This document shows, piece by piece, positions 1 through 8,658 of a DNA stretch of 64,000 bases (its first letter is position 1; each line of letters begins with the position of its first letter). The translations under genes and the position numbers were made by a program. The notes under the pieces are model-generated. The model made no database searches, was not told where the DNA came from, and was given only the letters and a program-made list of their open reading frames with translations. The stretch is taken from contig NC_015684.1 of NCBI RefSeq assembly GCF_000218565.1, positions 434,001-498,000 on the forward strand, given 5' to 3'. This DNA is from Afipia carboxidovorans OM5 (GTDB lineage Bacteria; Pseudomonadota; Alphaproteobacteria; Rhizobiales; Xanthobacteraceae).

Positions 1-830
1 ACGGAAATCTGCGCTTCGTCCTTGGAGAAGGCGATGCCGGTGACGACTTGGCTTTCCACGATTTCCTCCTCGCTGCAGATCAGCGTTCCCGGCGGCGTGC
101 CGTGCGGGTCGATATCTTCCGGTTTGACAAAACTGGAGCGGACAAACACCGGCACGTTGTGCACGAGGCCGAGCTCGACCGAGCGGACCTGCAACACCTT
201 CGCGCCCTGCGAGGCCATCTCCAGCATTTCCTCAAAGGCAACCTTGTCGAGACGTTTTGCCTTCGGCACAACGCGCGGATCGGTCGTGTAGACGCCGTCG
301 ACGTCGGTATAGATATCGCAGCGCTCGGCACGGATCGCCGCAGCGATGGCAACTGCGGAGGTATCCGAGCCGCCACGGCCGAGCGTGGTGATGCGCCCTG
401 TTTCCTGATGCAGGCCCTGGAAGCCCGCAACGACCGCGACTTCCTTGCTGGCTTCGAAGCGGCGGATGAGTTCGCTGCCGTCGATGCCCTCGATCCGGGC
501 AGAGGCGTGGGCGTCGTCGGTGAGGATTGGAATCTGCCAGCCCTGCCAGGAGCGGGCCTGGATACCGAGCGCCTGCAGCGCGATCGCAAGCAGTCCCGAG
601 GTCACTTGCTCGCCAGAAGCGACAATCGCGTCGTATTCGCGGGCGTCATGAAGGGACGAGGCTTCCTTCGCCCAGCCGACAAGCTCGTTGGTCTTGCCCG
701 ACATGGCGGAAACGACGACGGCAACGTCGTGGCCGGCATCGACCTCGCGTTTGACATGACGCGCGACGTTCTGGATACGCTCGATATTGGCGACGGAGGT
801 GCCGCCGAACTTCATGACAAGGCGGCCCAT
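1..830 (-). CDS. lysC: Aspartate kinase, N-terminal part (truncated by window edge)
   Basis: Phosphorylates aspartate in the first step of lysine, threonine and methionine synthesis (cytosol). The minus strand from the ATG at 830 reads MGRLVMKFGGTSVAN, the aspartokinase nucleotide-binding start. It continues with VVVSAMSGKTNEL, SGEQVTSGLLA and TTLGRGGSDTSAVA, the substrate-binding signature of the family. About 276 residues are visible: the whole kinase domain and the start of the ACT region (VVTGIAFSKDEAQISV); the remaining ACT domains lie left of base 1. An internal ATG at 815 is the only other plausible start. The gene is divergent from the PH-domain gene at 971, with about 140 bp between them. 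Confidence 0.95.
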   Translation of the reverse strand, partial: MGRLVMKFGGTSVANIERIQNVARHVKREVDAGHDVAVVVSAMSGKTNELVGWAKEASSLHDAREYDAIVASGEQVTSGLLAIALQALGIQARSWQGWQIPILTDDAHASARIEGIDGSELIRRFEASKEVAVVAGFQGLHQETGRITTLGRGGSDTSAVAIAAAIRAERCDIYTDVDGVYTTDPRVVPKAKRLDKVAFEEMLEMASQGAKVLQVRSVELGLVHNVPVFVRSSFVKPEDIDPHGTPPGTLICSEEEIVESQVVTGIAFSKDEAQIS

Positions 831-970
831 GGAGTGGCGCGGTCCTGTTGCTGGTTCAGGGTGGAGAGCGGTTCCGCTCAAAACCGCAGCGCCGCTCCGA
901 AAACGCGGCTATACATAGCTGCGCCGCCGGGGGCAAGCCATGAGTTCCGCAAGCCGGACAAAGGGACACG

Positions 971-1438
971 ATGGGCCGTTATGTGGACGAGATTTTGCAG
1001 CCCGGCGAGCGGCTTCGCTACTCGACGACCGTCCACGGCATCGTCTATGCGCCGGGGTTTTTCTGCCTCGCGCTGGCGGCGGCCGCGCTCGCCGGGGCGT
1101 GGGCGACGCTCGACGGCGCCTGGGTCGCGATCCTGATCGCGGTTGCGGCGGTCTGCGCGGCAATCGGGCTGTTCTGGCTCGCGGGTGCGTGGTTCCGCCG
1201 CTGGACCACGGAAACCGATGTCACCAGCCTGCGCGTCGTCCACAAGGAAGGTTTCATCAAGCGCAACACCTTTGAGATGAGCCTTGATAAGGTCGAGAGC
1301 GTTGATGTCGACCAGAGTATTCTGGGCCGGGTTCTCGGCTTCGGCGATGTCACGGTCAAAGGGGTGGGCGAGGGACACAAGAGAATGAAGATGATCGCCG
1401 CGCCGCTGCAATTCCGTAATCACATCACCGCGCACTGA
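971..1438 (+). CDS. Bacterial PH-domain membrane protein
   Basis: A 155-residue protein with two predicted membrane helices (about residues 22-45 and 49-71) followed by a bPH2-type pleckstrin-like domain (about 75-155; TDVTSLRVVHKEGFIKR ... GDVTVKGVGEGHK). Small alphaproteobacterial proteins of this type are known as PH-domain-containing proteins; no enzymatic role is known. It ends 15 bp before ubiG on the same strand, so the two may be co-transcribed. The family call is firm, the function unknown. Confidence 0.8.
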   Translation: MGRYVDEILQPGERLRYSTTVHGIVYAPGFFCLALAAAALAGAWATLDGAWVAILIAVAAVCAAIGLFWLAGAWFRRWTTETDVTSLRVVHKEGFIKRNTFEMSLDKVESVDVDQSILGRVLGFGDVTVKGVGEGHKRMKMIAAPLQFRNHITAH

Positions 1439-1453
1439 CAGCGAGCCAAAACC

Positions 1454-2218
1454 GTGACCGCGCCTATAACCGATACCTCTGCCCAGACCTCGTCTCCGAG
1501 CGTCGATCCCGCCGAGATCGCCCGCTTCTCGAAGCTGTCTTCCGACTGGTGGGACCCGAACGGCCGGATGAAGCCGCTGCACCGGATCAATCCGTTGCGG
1601 CTGGCCTATATCCGCGACGCTGCCTGCCGCAAATTCGGCCGCAACCCGAAAAGTCTCACCTGCCTGTCCGGGTTGCGGGTGCTCGATATCGGTTGTGGTG
1701 CGGGGCTGCTCTGCGAGCCGCTGGCGCGCCTCGGCGCGGAGGTGGTCGGCATCGATCCCTCCGAAACCAACATCGCGGTGGCGAAGCTGCATGCCGAACG
1801 CGGCCATCTCAGCATCGATTACCGGGCGACCACGGTCGAGGCCATCGACATGCGCGAGCGCTTCGATATCGTGCTTGCGATGGAAGTCGTCGAGCACGTC
1901 AACGATGTCGGCGCATTTCTGGCGCGCTGCGCGAGTGCGATGAAGCCGTCCGGGTTGATGACCGTCTCGACGCTCAATCGCACCTGGAAAAGTTTTGCGC
2001 TCGCCATCGTCGGCGCGGAATATGTGCTGCGCTGGCTGCCGCGCGGCACCCATAGCTGGGACAAGTTCGTCACGCCCGAAGAACTTTCCAACTATCTCGA
2101 AGCAAGCAAGCTCGGCGTCACCGAACAGACCGGCGTCGTCTACAACCCGCTAGCGGATCGCTGGAGCCTGTCGTCCGACATGGACGTCAACTACATGCTG
2201 GTCGCCGAGGCGCTGTAG
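1454..2218 (+). CDS. ubiG: Ubiquinone biosynthesis O-methyltransferase
   Basis: SAM-dependent methyltransferase for both O-methylation steps of ubiquinone synthesis, acting at the inner face of the membrane. It has 254 residues. The N-terminus has the family's FSKLSSDWWDPNGRMKPLHRINPLRL signature (about 25-50), motif I VLDIGCGAG at 76-84, and the acidic end of beta2 at VGIDPS. The start is GTG at 1454, which gives the usual UbiG N-terminus. It follows the PH-domain gene by 15 bp. Confidence 0.95.
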   Translation: MTAPITDTSAQTSSPSVDPAEIARFSKLSSDWWDPNGRMKPLHRINPLRLAYIRDAACRKFGRNPKSLTCLSGLRVLDIGCGAGLLCEPLARLGAEVVGIDPSETNIAVAKLHAERGHLSIDYRATTVEAIDMRERFDIVLAMEVVEHVNDVGAFLARCASAMKPSGLMTVSTLNRTWKSFALAIVGAEYVLRWLPRGTHSWDKFVTPEELSNYLEASKLGVTEQTGVVYNPLADRWSLSSDMDVNYMLVAEAL

Positions 2219-2315
2219 CTGCCGGATGCAGGCGTGCCTTGCATGTCGGAGACTTGACCGGCACTCCCTTCCATGAGCCTCTGCGGCGGCGATTTTCCTG
2301 CAGCGCGAGCGCTCG

Positions 2316-3212
2316 ATGACCGATCTGACATCGCTCTGGATTCCGCTGACGTTGGTCGGCTCCGTCGGTCAGGTTGCGCGCAATGCCATGCAGCGCGGCC
2401 TCACCGGGCCGCTCGGCACGCTCGGCGCCACGCATATCCGCTTTCTGTTCGGCTTTCCGTTCGCGGCGCTGTTTCTGCTGACGATACTTTTGGTCACCGG
2501 AGATCGCATCGGCTGGCCTGCGCCGGGATTTCTGCCGTGGCTGCTCGTCGGTAGTCTGACACAGATCGCAGGCACGGCCTTGATGCTCGCGGCGATGAAC
2601 GAGCACTCCTTCGTCGTCACCACCGCCTATCTCAAGACCGAGCCGCTGCAGACGGCGGCGTTCGGCTTCGTCTTTCTGGCCGACCATCTGACCGTCATGA
2701 AGGTTGCCGGCATTATGATCGCGACCGTCGGTGTAATGCTGACGGCGCTGCAGCCCGGCGTGCGCGGCTTTGGCCGGCTGCGCCCGATACTGTTCGGGCT
2801 CGGCGCGGCGGCGTTTATGGCGCTATCCTCGGTCGGCTATCGCGGCGCGATCCTCAATGTCGAAGGTGTCTCGTTCGTAACGGCTGCTGGCTTTACGCTG
2901 ACGTGCGCGCTTCTCCTGCAATCCATCGTGCTCTCGGCCTATCTGGTGGCACGCAAGCCCGGCGTGATGACTACGATTCTCGGCCTGTGGAAGCCATCGC
3001 TGTTCGCGGGCTTCACCGGCGCGTTCAGTTCGTTCTTCCTGTTTCTCGCGTTCGCGCTGACGCCGGTCGCGAATGTGCGCACGCTCAATCTCGTCGAGGT
3101 GCTGATCGCGCAAGGGGCTGCGCATTACGGCATGAAGCAGCGGATCACCGCGCGCGAGGCCGCCGGCATCGTGCTGATCCTGTTCGGGGTCGGGCTGCTG
3201 CTTCTGGGCTAA
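2316..3212 (+). CDS. EamA/DMT-family transporter
   Basis: A 298-residue, very hydrophobic protein with about ten membrane helices in two EamA-type halves (about 1-140 and 150-298), as in drug/metabolite exporters. Sequence landmarks are GPLGTLGATHIRFLFGFPF in helix 2 and a C-terminal half ending AGIVLILFGVGLLLLG. The substrate cannot be told from sequence. It stands between ubiG and a converging minus-strand operon. The ATG at 2316 leaves a roughly 100 bp leader after ubiG. Confidence 0.85.
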   Translation: MTDLTSLWIPLTLVGSVGQVARNAMQRGLTGPLGTLGATHIRFLFGFPFAALFLLTILLVTGDRIGWPAPGFLPWLLVGSLTQIAGTALMLAAMNEHSFVVTTAYLKTEPLQTAAFGFVFLADHLTVMKVAGIMIATVGVMLTALQPGVRGFGRLRPILFGLGAAAFMALSSVGYRGAILNVEGVSFVTAAGFTLTCALLLQSIVLSAYLVARKPGVMTTILGLWKPSLFAGFTGAFSSFFLFLAFALTPVANVRTLNLVEVLIAQGAAHYGMKQRITAREAAGIVLILFGVGLLLLG

Positions 3213-3272
3213 CGAAAGAATCGCGGCGAAACGTGCGCTTGAAGTTTAGACGCGGTTGTTGGTGAAGCGCTT

Positions 3273-3728
3273 TTAATTCCGCTCGCCCGGCAGGAGTGGC
3301 AGCGGCATCACCTCGACGCCTTCCTCGAGCAGCGAGTGGGCTTCCTCGGCGGTGGCCTGTCCGTAGATCGCGCGATGCTCGGAATCGCCATAGTGAATCT
3401 TGCGCGCCTCGTTCGGAAATTTCCGCCCGACATTCTCGGCATTCTTCTCGACATGCTCGCGCAGTTCACGCAACTTTGCGGCGAGTTCGCGTTCTTGCGG
3501 GGCCATCATCAGCGTCGGCGTGGAGGTCTCGCTCGCCTTTACCTCGGGCTCGCTTGTCTTGTCCTTGGCCGCAAGGCGCGGTGCCATGATCGCCTTCTCC
3601 ACCTTGGCGGAGTCGCAGGCCGGGCAGGTCACAAGGCGGCGCTTGCGCTGGCTCTCATAGGTGGCGGAGCTTTGAAACCAGCTTTCAAAGCTGTGGCCAC
3701 ACTCGCAGCGGAGCGCATAGCGGATCAT
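3273..3728 (-). CDS. DUF1178 family protein
   Basis: A 151-residue protein of the conserved alpha/betaproteobacterial DUF1178 family; no function is established. The N-terminus (MIRYALRCECGHSFESWF) and the CPAC at 35-38 give a CxC...CxxC set that probably binds zinc. A charged middle segment (about 50-95) is followed by the family signature GRKFPNEARKIHYGDSEHRAIYGQAT. It is the last gene of the comF-grxC-nitrilase-DUF1178 run and overlaps the nitrilase stop by 4 bp, so it is translationally coupled. Confidence 0.88.
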   Translation of the reverse strand: MIRYALRCECGHSFESWFQSSATYESQRKRRLVTCPACDSAKVEKAIMAPRLAAKDKTSEPEVKASETSTPTLMMAPQERELAAKLRELREHVEKNAENVGRKFPNEARKIHYGDSEHRAIYGQATAEEAHSLLEEGVEVMPLPLLPGERN

Positions 3729-4606
3729 GCCGAGCCCCTCACAGCGTGCAGGTGGCCCGGCTGGCGGCGGGTGTCGCGGATGCTGAAGCGGCGGCCATGC
3801 TGCAGCGACGGAATGCTTTTACGGACGGCCTCGACCCGCGCGGGATCGATCTCGGCCATGATGACGCCGAGGTCGGTGCCGCCTTCGGCGATGATCGTGC
3901 CCCACGGATCGACGATCAGCGAGTGGCCGAAGGTCTCGCGCTTGTTCTGATGCAGGCCGCCCTGCGCGGCTGCGAAGATGTAGCAGCCGTTCTCGATTGC
4001 GCGGGCGCGCAGCAGCGTGTGCCAGTGCGCCTCGCCAGTGCGCCGGGTGAAGGCGGCGGGTGCTGCGATAAATGACGCGCCGGCTTCGGCAAGCGCGCGG
4101 AACAGTGAGGGGAAACGCAGGTCGTAGCAGATCGTGAGGCCGAGTGTGCCCCACGGCAGATCGGCAAGCACCGCAGTTTCGCCCGGCTGGTAGTTCGCGG
4201 ATTCGCGATAGCTCTCGCCGTTCTCAAGATCGATGTCGAACATGTGGATCTTGTCGTAGCTCGCGAGGATGTCGCCGTCCGGCCCGATCAGGAACGAGCG
4301 GTTGGCGGCGCGCTCAGGCGAAGCCTTCAGCGCCAATGAGCCGATATGCAGATGTACCTTCAGTTCCGCCGCGAGCGCGCGATAGGCCGCAAGCGAAGCG
4401 TCGTCGGCCTCCGACGCCAGCAGTTCGAACAGCGCCTTGCGGTTCTCCTGCATGACGTTGGTGACTTCGGGCGTCTGAATGTACTGCGCGCCTTGCGCCG
4501 CCGCCTCGCGGATCAGCCGCGTTGCCTCGACAAGGTTGTCGGCAGGCATGAGCCCGCTGCGGAGCTGGACGAGCGCCGCCTTGAAGGGGGCGGGAGCGGT
4601 GGTCAT
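3725..4606 (-). CDS. Carbon-nitrogen hydrolase (Nit1/omega-amidase-like)
   Basis: Nitrilase-superfamily amidohydrolase of 293 residues. The catalytic triad is visible: Glu47 (TPEVTN), Lys119 (YDKIHMFDID) and Cys160 (TICYDLRFP). The YDKIHMFDIDL and CYDLRFPSLFR strings are typical of the Nit1/deaminated-glutathione amidase and omega-amidase branch, so repair of deaminated glutathione is a fair guess. The neighbouring glutaredoxin gene, which overlaps this one by 4 bp, fits a thiol-metabolism role. Exact substrate not proven. Confidence 0.9.
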   Translation of the reverse strand: MTTAPAPFKAALVQLRSGLMPADNLVEATRLIREAAAQGAQYIQTPEVTNVMQENRKALFELLASEADDASLAAYRALAAELKVHLHIGSLALKASPERAANRSFLIGPDGDILASYDKIHMFDIDLENGESYRESANYQPGETAVLADLPWGTLGLTICYDLRFPSLFRALAEAGASFIAAPAAFTRRTGEAHWHTLLRARAIENGCYIFAAAQGGLHQNKRETFGHSLIVDPWGTIIAEGGTDLGVIMAEIDPARVEAVRKSIPSLQHGRRFSIRDTRRQPGHLHAVRGSA

Positions 4607-4878
4607 GTCGGTTCTTTCTGTCCGTTCAGCAGGGGATCCAGCCTGCCTGCGCGCTCGAGCGCGTAGAGGTCGTCGCAGCCGCCGACATGGAAGCCGTCGA
4701 TGAAGATCTGCGGAAAGGTCATGCCGCCATTGGCGCGGGCCAGCATCTCCTGACGGAAATCCGGATTCTTGCTCGCGTCAAATTCGGTGAACGCGACCTG
4801 CTTTTGCGCGAGCAGCGATTTCGCTGCCGAGCAGTAGCCGCAGCCGGGCCTTGTGTAGATTTCGACAGCCGCCGACAT
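4603..4878 (-). CDS. grxC: Glutaredoxin 3
   Basis: A 91-residue dithiol glutaredoxin that reduces protein and glutathione mixed disulfides in the cytosol. The active site CGYC lies in the N-terminal YTRPGCGYCSAAK; GMTFPQIFIDGFHVGGCDDL holds the conserved cis-Pro and glutathione-binding residues. Start chosen at the ATG at 4878 (MSAAVEIYTRPGC); MEGTMSAA at 4890 is an alternative. It lies 31 bp downstream of comF and overlaps the nitrilase start by 4 bp. Confidence 0.95.
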   Translation of the reverse strand: MSAAVEIYTRPGCGYCSAAKSLLAQKQVAFTEFDASKNPDFRQEMLARANGGMTFPQIFIDGFHVGGCDDLYALERAGRLDPLLNGQKEPT

Positions 4879-4909
4879 CGTGCCTTCCATCGTGAAAAAG
4901 TGTGGCTGA

Positions 4910-5746
4910 TTATATGGGAGGCCGGAACGGCTCCACAACCCGCGCGAACACCAGCACGTCGACGGAAGCGGCCTTGGCGCGCAGCAGCGCGCGGGTACAG
5001 GCCTGTGTGGTCGCACCCGAGGTCAGCACATCGTCGATGAGGATGAAGCGCCGCCCTTTGACTGCGGCCCGTTGATCTGCCTCGACCGCGAACGCGCCCT
5101 GCACGTTGCGGGCGCGCTCGGCCCGCGACAGCCCGACCTGTTGGGGAGTGGGACGGATGCGGCGCAGAAGGTCGGTCTCGACCGCAATGCCAGTCACGCG
5201 GCTGATGACGGCAGCGAGCGCCGCCGACTGGTTGTAGCGCCGCGCCCAGCCGCGCTTCCAGTGCAGCGGCACCGGGATCAACGCGTCCGCTTCCGCGAAG
5301 AGCTCAGTGCCGGCGCGCGTCATCCAGCGGCCCATGGTCGGCGCCAGATCGGTGCGATCCTCGTACTTCAGCGCGTGAACGAGCGTTTTGGCGACTTCGT
5401 CGTAGCGCACCGCCGCCCGCGCGCGATGATAGGCCGGCGGTGCCGCGATCGCCTCCATCGACAGTACGCCGGGGCCGGGATCGTAGACGAAGGGAATGCC
5501 GAGCCGGGCGCAGTAGGGCGGGGCGATAAACGACAGTTTCGACCAGCAGGCGGGGCACAGCCCTTCGCCCGCCACCGGCTCGCGACAGGCGAGGCACTGG
5601 GTCGGCAGCGCGACGTCGAGGGCGAGGCGGGCCGTGTGTTGCCCGGCTTTGCAGCACGCAGCCCTAACGTTGCGGAGGGTGGCGTGCAGATGCACCCGAA
5701 TCCTCGGCAGCGGCAAAGGTTGCGTCGGCACAGGCTGCATCGCCAT
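4910..5746 (-). CDS. comF: ComF-family phosphoribosyltransferase-like protein
   Basis: A 278-residue ComF/GntX-type protein. An N-terminal four-cysteine zinc site (Cys51, 54, 64, 67 in CLAC...CPAC) precedes a type I PRTase fold with PRPP loop FILIDDVLTSGATTQ (about 239-253) and the family segments ALKYEDR and PVPLHWKRGWARRYNQS. In naturally competent bacteria ComF is needed for DNA uptake; in alphaproteobacteria the role is untested. First gene of the minus-strand run with grxC, nitrilase and DUF1178. Confidence 0.9.
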   Translation of the reverse strand: MAMQPVPTQPLPLPRIRVHLHATLRNVRAACCKAGQHTARLALDVALPTQCLACREPVAGEGLCPACWSKLSFIAPPYCARLGIPFVYDPGPGVLSMEAIAAPPAYHRARAAVRYDEVAKTLVHALKYEDRTDLAPTMGRWMTRAGTELFAEADALIPVPLHWKRGWARRYNQSAALAAVISRVTGIAVETDLLRRIRPTPQQVGLSRAERARNVQGAFAVEADQRAAVKGRRFILIDDVLTSGATTQACTRALLRAKAASVDVLVFARVVEPFRPPI

Positions 5747-5834
5747 GGAACGACCCTAGCCCTGCACCGGGTCGTGCTCAAGGCATTCGCGTGGCGCGAT
5801 TGAACGGCAGCGGGCTTGGGCGTAACAAGCGGCC

Positions 5835-6683
5835 ATGACGACACCCCCCACCCCGCCGATCGTGTTCGACCTTGCATTGCTGCGCCAGCGCCAGACGCGG
5901 GCGGCGCGTGCCGGGGCGGAGACATTTCTTCTCGACCGGGTGGTCGAGGAACTCGACGAGCGGCTCCGCGCCGTGGTGCGCGAGTTTCAGAATGCCGCCG
6001 ATCTCGGCTCCCCGGGTGAGAGCGCATTCGCGCGGCTTGCTGCCGTGGCTAAGCAGGCGCGGCATGTCGATTGGCCAACGGGCGAGCGCGAGGCGCTGCC
6101 GCTCACGGCAAACTCGTTCGATCTCGTTATCTCCGCGCTCGCGCTGCAGTTCGTCAACGATCTGCCGGGCGTGCTGGCGCAGGTGCGCCGGGCGTTGCAG
6201 CCTGATGGCTACTTCCTCGCTGCAACAGTGGGCGGCGACACGCTGACCGAGCTGCGGCAGAGTTTTGCGGACGCGGAAGTCGCACTCGACGGCGGGCTGT
6301 CGCCGCGCGTCATCCCGATGCTCGATCTGCGCGATGCAGGCGCGTTGCTGCAGCGCGCGGGCTTTGCGCTGCCGGTGACGGATGTCGATCGTGTCACGGT
6401 GCGATACGACAATATGTTTGCGTTGATGCGCGATCTGCGACGGATGGGCGCGACCAACATGCTGGCGATGCGCCGCCGCGCGCCGCTGCGCCGTACGACA
6501 CTGATGCGTGCTGCCGAAGTCTATGCAGAGCGTTTTGCGGATGCGGATGGCCGCATCCGCGCGACGTTCGATATCGTCTGGATGGCAGGCTGGTCGCCGC
6601 ATGAAAGCCAGCAGAAACCTTTGAAGCCCGGCTCAGCGAAGATGTCGCTTGAGGAAGCGGTGAAGAAGGCAAGCAAGAAATAG
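5835..6683 (+). CDS. SAM-dependent methyltransferase-like protein (NDUFAF5-type)
   Basis: A 282-residue class I methyltransferase-fold protein similar to the NDUFAF5/BioC branch. NDUFAF5 relatives are tied to complex I assembly, where the mitochondrial protein hydroxylates an arginine rather than methylating. Visible landmarks are LPLTANSFDLVISALALQFVNDLPG (motif II-III region) and ALQPDGYFLAATVGGDTLTELR. The usual glycine-rich motif I is degenerate (about residue 55, AADLGSPGE). Divergent from comF. Function inferred from the family only. Confidence 0.75.
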   Translation: MTTPPTPPIVFDLALLRQRQTRAARAGAETFLLDRVVEELDERLRAVVREFQNAADLGSPGESAFARLAAVAKQARHVDWPTGEREALPLTANSFDLVISALALQFVNDLPGVLAQVRRALQPDGYFLAATVGGDTLTELRQSFADAEVALDGGLSPRVIPMLDLRDAGALLQRAGFALPVTDVDRVTVRYDNMFALMRDLRRMGATNMLAMRRRAPLRRTTLMRAAEVYAERFADADGRIRATFDIVWMAGWSPHESQQKPLKPGSAKMSLEEAVKKASKK

Positions 6684-6697
6684 CACCCCAGTCTCTT

Positions 6698-6822
6698 CGT
6701 CATGGCCGGGCTTGTCCCGGCCATCCACGCCTTGGCTGAAAGGGAAGACGTGGATGCCCGGCATAAAGCCGGGCATGACGGTTACTGGATTGCTTCGTCG
6801 CGATGCTCCTCGCAATGACGAG
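6698..6822. repeat. Composite palindromic intergenic repeat, copy 1
   Basis: The stretch contains CATGGCCGGGCTTGTCCCGG, a spacer, then its near-inverse GGATGCCCGGCATAAAGCCGGGCATGACGG. These form a long imperfect hairpin flanked by ATCCACG/CGTGGAT arms. A second motif follows at about 6786-6820 (GGATTGCTTCGTCGC ... CTCGCAATGACG). It fills the space between two converging genes. A related copy lies at 7267-7363. This type of repeat is common between genes in Bradyrhizobium relatives; it encodes nothing. Confidence 0.75.
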
Positions 6823-6830
6823 TTGTTAGT

Positions 6831-7232
6831 TTACAGCAGCAAATCCGTCAGATGCGAGATCAGCGGAATGTCGGCGGGTGGCATCGGGTAGTCGCGCAGC
6901 TTGTTGGCACGCACCCAGGCGAGCGGCTGGCCCTCGCGGCCGCTGACGGTGCCTTCCCAACGCCGGCAGATGTAGAGCGGCATCAGGAGATGAAACGTCT
7001 CATAGGCGTGGCTCGCGAACGTGAGCGGCGCAAGGCAGGACTCGCGCACGGTGATGCCAAGCTCCTCGTTCAACTCGCGGATCAGCGCAGGCTCCGGCCG
7101 CTCGCCAGCATCGACCTTGCCGCCGGGAAACTCCCACAGCCCGGCCAGTTGCTTGCCTTCCGGGCGCTGCGCGATCAGTACGCGGTTGTCGGTGTCGACA
7201 AGCGCACAGGCGACGACGAGGGTGAGTTTCAT
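6831..7232 (-). CDS. mutT: 8-oxo-dGTP diphosphatase (Nudix)
   Basis: A 133-residue Nudix hydrolase that cleans 8-oxo-dGTP from the nucleotide pool. The N-terminus MKLTLVVACALVDTDNRVLIAQRP and LWEFPGGKV are MutT-like. The Nudix box GKVDAGERPEPALIRELNEELGI is complete, with the REL-EE metal-binding core. Start at 7232; an in-frame GTG/ATG further upstream (to 7250) would add six residues. Sandwiched between two copies of the same palindromic repeat. It lies in the same direction as argJ, with the second repeat copy between them. Confidence 0.92.
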   Translation of the reverse strand: MKLTLVVACALVDTDNRVLIAQRPEGKQLAGLWEFPGGKVDAGERPEPALIRELNEELGITVRESCLAPLTFASHAYETFHLLMPLYICRRWEGTVSGREGQPLAWVRANKLRDYPMPPADIPLISHLTDLLL

Positions 7233-7266
7233 AACGATGTTTCCCGACAACGTGACACAACTGACT

Positions 7267-7363
7267 TGTCATGCCCGGCCTTGTTCTGGGCATCCACGTC
7301 TTTTGAATCGTGTGATAAGGAAAGAGAAGGCGTGGATGGCCGGATCAAGCCCGGCCATGACGA
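7267..7363. repeat. Composite palindromic intergenic repeat, copy 2
   Basis: Same architecture as 6698-6782: ATGCCCGGCCTTG ... GGGCATCCACG, spacer, CGTGGATGGCCGG ... CCCGGCCATGACG. The two copies flank mutT about 450 bp apart and differ at many positions, so they are old relatives, not a fresh duplication. Confidence 0.72.
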
Positions 7364-7383
7364 TGGATTGAAAGCTGCAACGA

Positions 7384-8637
7384 TCACGACCTGTAATCGC
7401 CGTTGATTGCGACATACTCCTTGGTGAGGTCGCAGGTCAGCACGCGGTCGCGGCCCTTGCCAAGGCCGAGCGCGGCCTTGATGGTAATCTTCGGCTGCTT
7501 CATCAGCGCCGACACTTCGGCCTCGTCATAGCTGGGGTCGCGCATGCCTTTGTAGGCAACGCGCACGCCGTTGAAGAAGATCGCGAGCTTGTCACGGTCG
7601 GCCGGCTCGCCGGCCTTGCCCACCGCCATCACCACGCGGCCCCAGTTGGCGTCCTCACCGGCGATTGCGGTTTTCACCAGCGGCGAGTTCGCAATCGACA
7701 TCGCGACTCTGCGAGCAGACGCCTTCGATACCGCACCCTCGACCAAGACTTCGACGAGCTTGCGTGCACCTTCGCCATCGCGGGCGACCTGTTCGGCGAG
7801 ATCGGCAAGCACCTCACGAAACGCCTTGGCGAACGCCTTGAGGCGCGGGTCGGAGGCGCGGCTGATGCGCGGGGCATCCTTCGCGGCGCCGGTTGCGAAT
7901 GCGAGCAGTGTGTCAGAGGTCGAGGTGTCGCCGTCGATCGTCACCGCGTTGAAGGTATCTTCGACGCCGCTTTTCAGAAGCGCCTGCAGCGCGGGTGCGG
8001 CGATCGGCGCGTCGGTGAACACGAAGGAGAGCATCGTCGCCATATCGGGTGCGATCATGCCGGCACCCTTGGCGATGCCGTTGATGGTGACGCGGGCCTT
8101 GCCGAGCTTCACGGTCTTGGTCGCGAGCTTCGGGAAGGTGTCGGTGGTCATGATCGCACGCGCGGCTTCCTCCCAGCTCTCCGGCGCCGCACGCGAGGCG
8201 AGGTCGTCGAGCACACCATTGAACTTGGTGGCGTCGAGCGGCTCGCCGATCACGCCGGTCGAGGCGAGGAAGATCTGCCCGGCGTTTGCCTTGATGGCGC
8301 GTGCGGCGATGTCGGCAGTGAGCTTTGTCGCAGCTTTGCCGGTCTTGCCGGTGAAGGCGTTGGCGTTGCCGGAATTGACGACCAGAGCGCGGGCGAGCCC
8401 ACCCTTGGATGATTTGCCGCCTGCAAGCCGCTCACGGCACCAGTCGACGGCTGCGCTTGGGCATTTCGACTTGGTGAAGACACCAGCGACCGTGGTGCCC
8501 TCGTCGAACAAAGCGAGCAGCACGTCGGTGCGGCCCTTGTAGCGGATACCGGCGGCGGCGGTGGCGAGCCTCACGCCGGCAATGACCGGCAGAGTGGGAA
8601 CGGATGCGGGCGCGAGAGGAGAGACGGTGGTGGACAT
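7384..8637 (-). CDS. argJ: Bifunctional ornithine/glutamate N-acetyltransferase
   Basis: Transfers acetyl from N-acetylornithine to glutamate in the cyclic arginine pathway (cytosol), and in bifunctional forms also uses acetyl-CoA. It has 417 residues. The self-cleavage/nucleophile site is present as GMIAPDMATMLSF: the precursor is cut before Thr of ATML to give alpha and beta chains. TTDTFPK, TINGIAKGAG and the C-terminus EYVAINGDYRS are family hallmarks. Start at ATG 8637 (MSTTVSPLAP). Reading is open further upstream, but that part is a palindromic repeat, so it is not used. Confidence 0.95.
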   Translation of the reverse strand: MSTTVSPLAPASVPTLPVIAGVRLATAAAGIRYKGRTDVLLALFDEGTTVAGVFTKSKCPSAAVDWCRERLAGGKSSKGGLARALVVNSGNANAFTGKTGKAATKLTADIAARAIKANAGQIFLASTGVIGEPLDATKFNGVLDDLASRAAPESWEEAARAIMTTDTFPKLATKTVKLGKARVTINGIAKGAGMIAPDMATMLSFVFTDAPIAAPALQALLKSGVEDTFNAVTIDGDTSTSDTLLAFATGAAKDAPRISRASDPRLKAFAKAFREVLADLAEQVARDGEGARKLVEVLVEGAVSKASARRVAMSIANSPLVKTAIAGEDANWGRVVMAVGKAGEPADRDKLAIFFNGVRVAYKGMRDPSYDEAEVSALMKQPKITIKAALGLGKGRDRVLTCDLTKEYVAINGDYRS

Positions 8638-8658
8638 GCGGAGCGAGCCTTCAACTTG

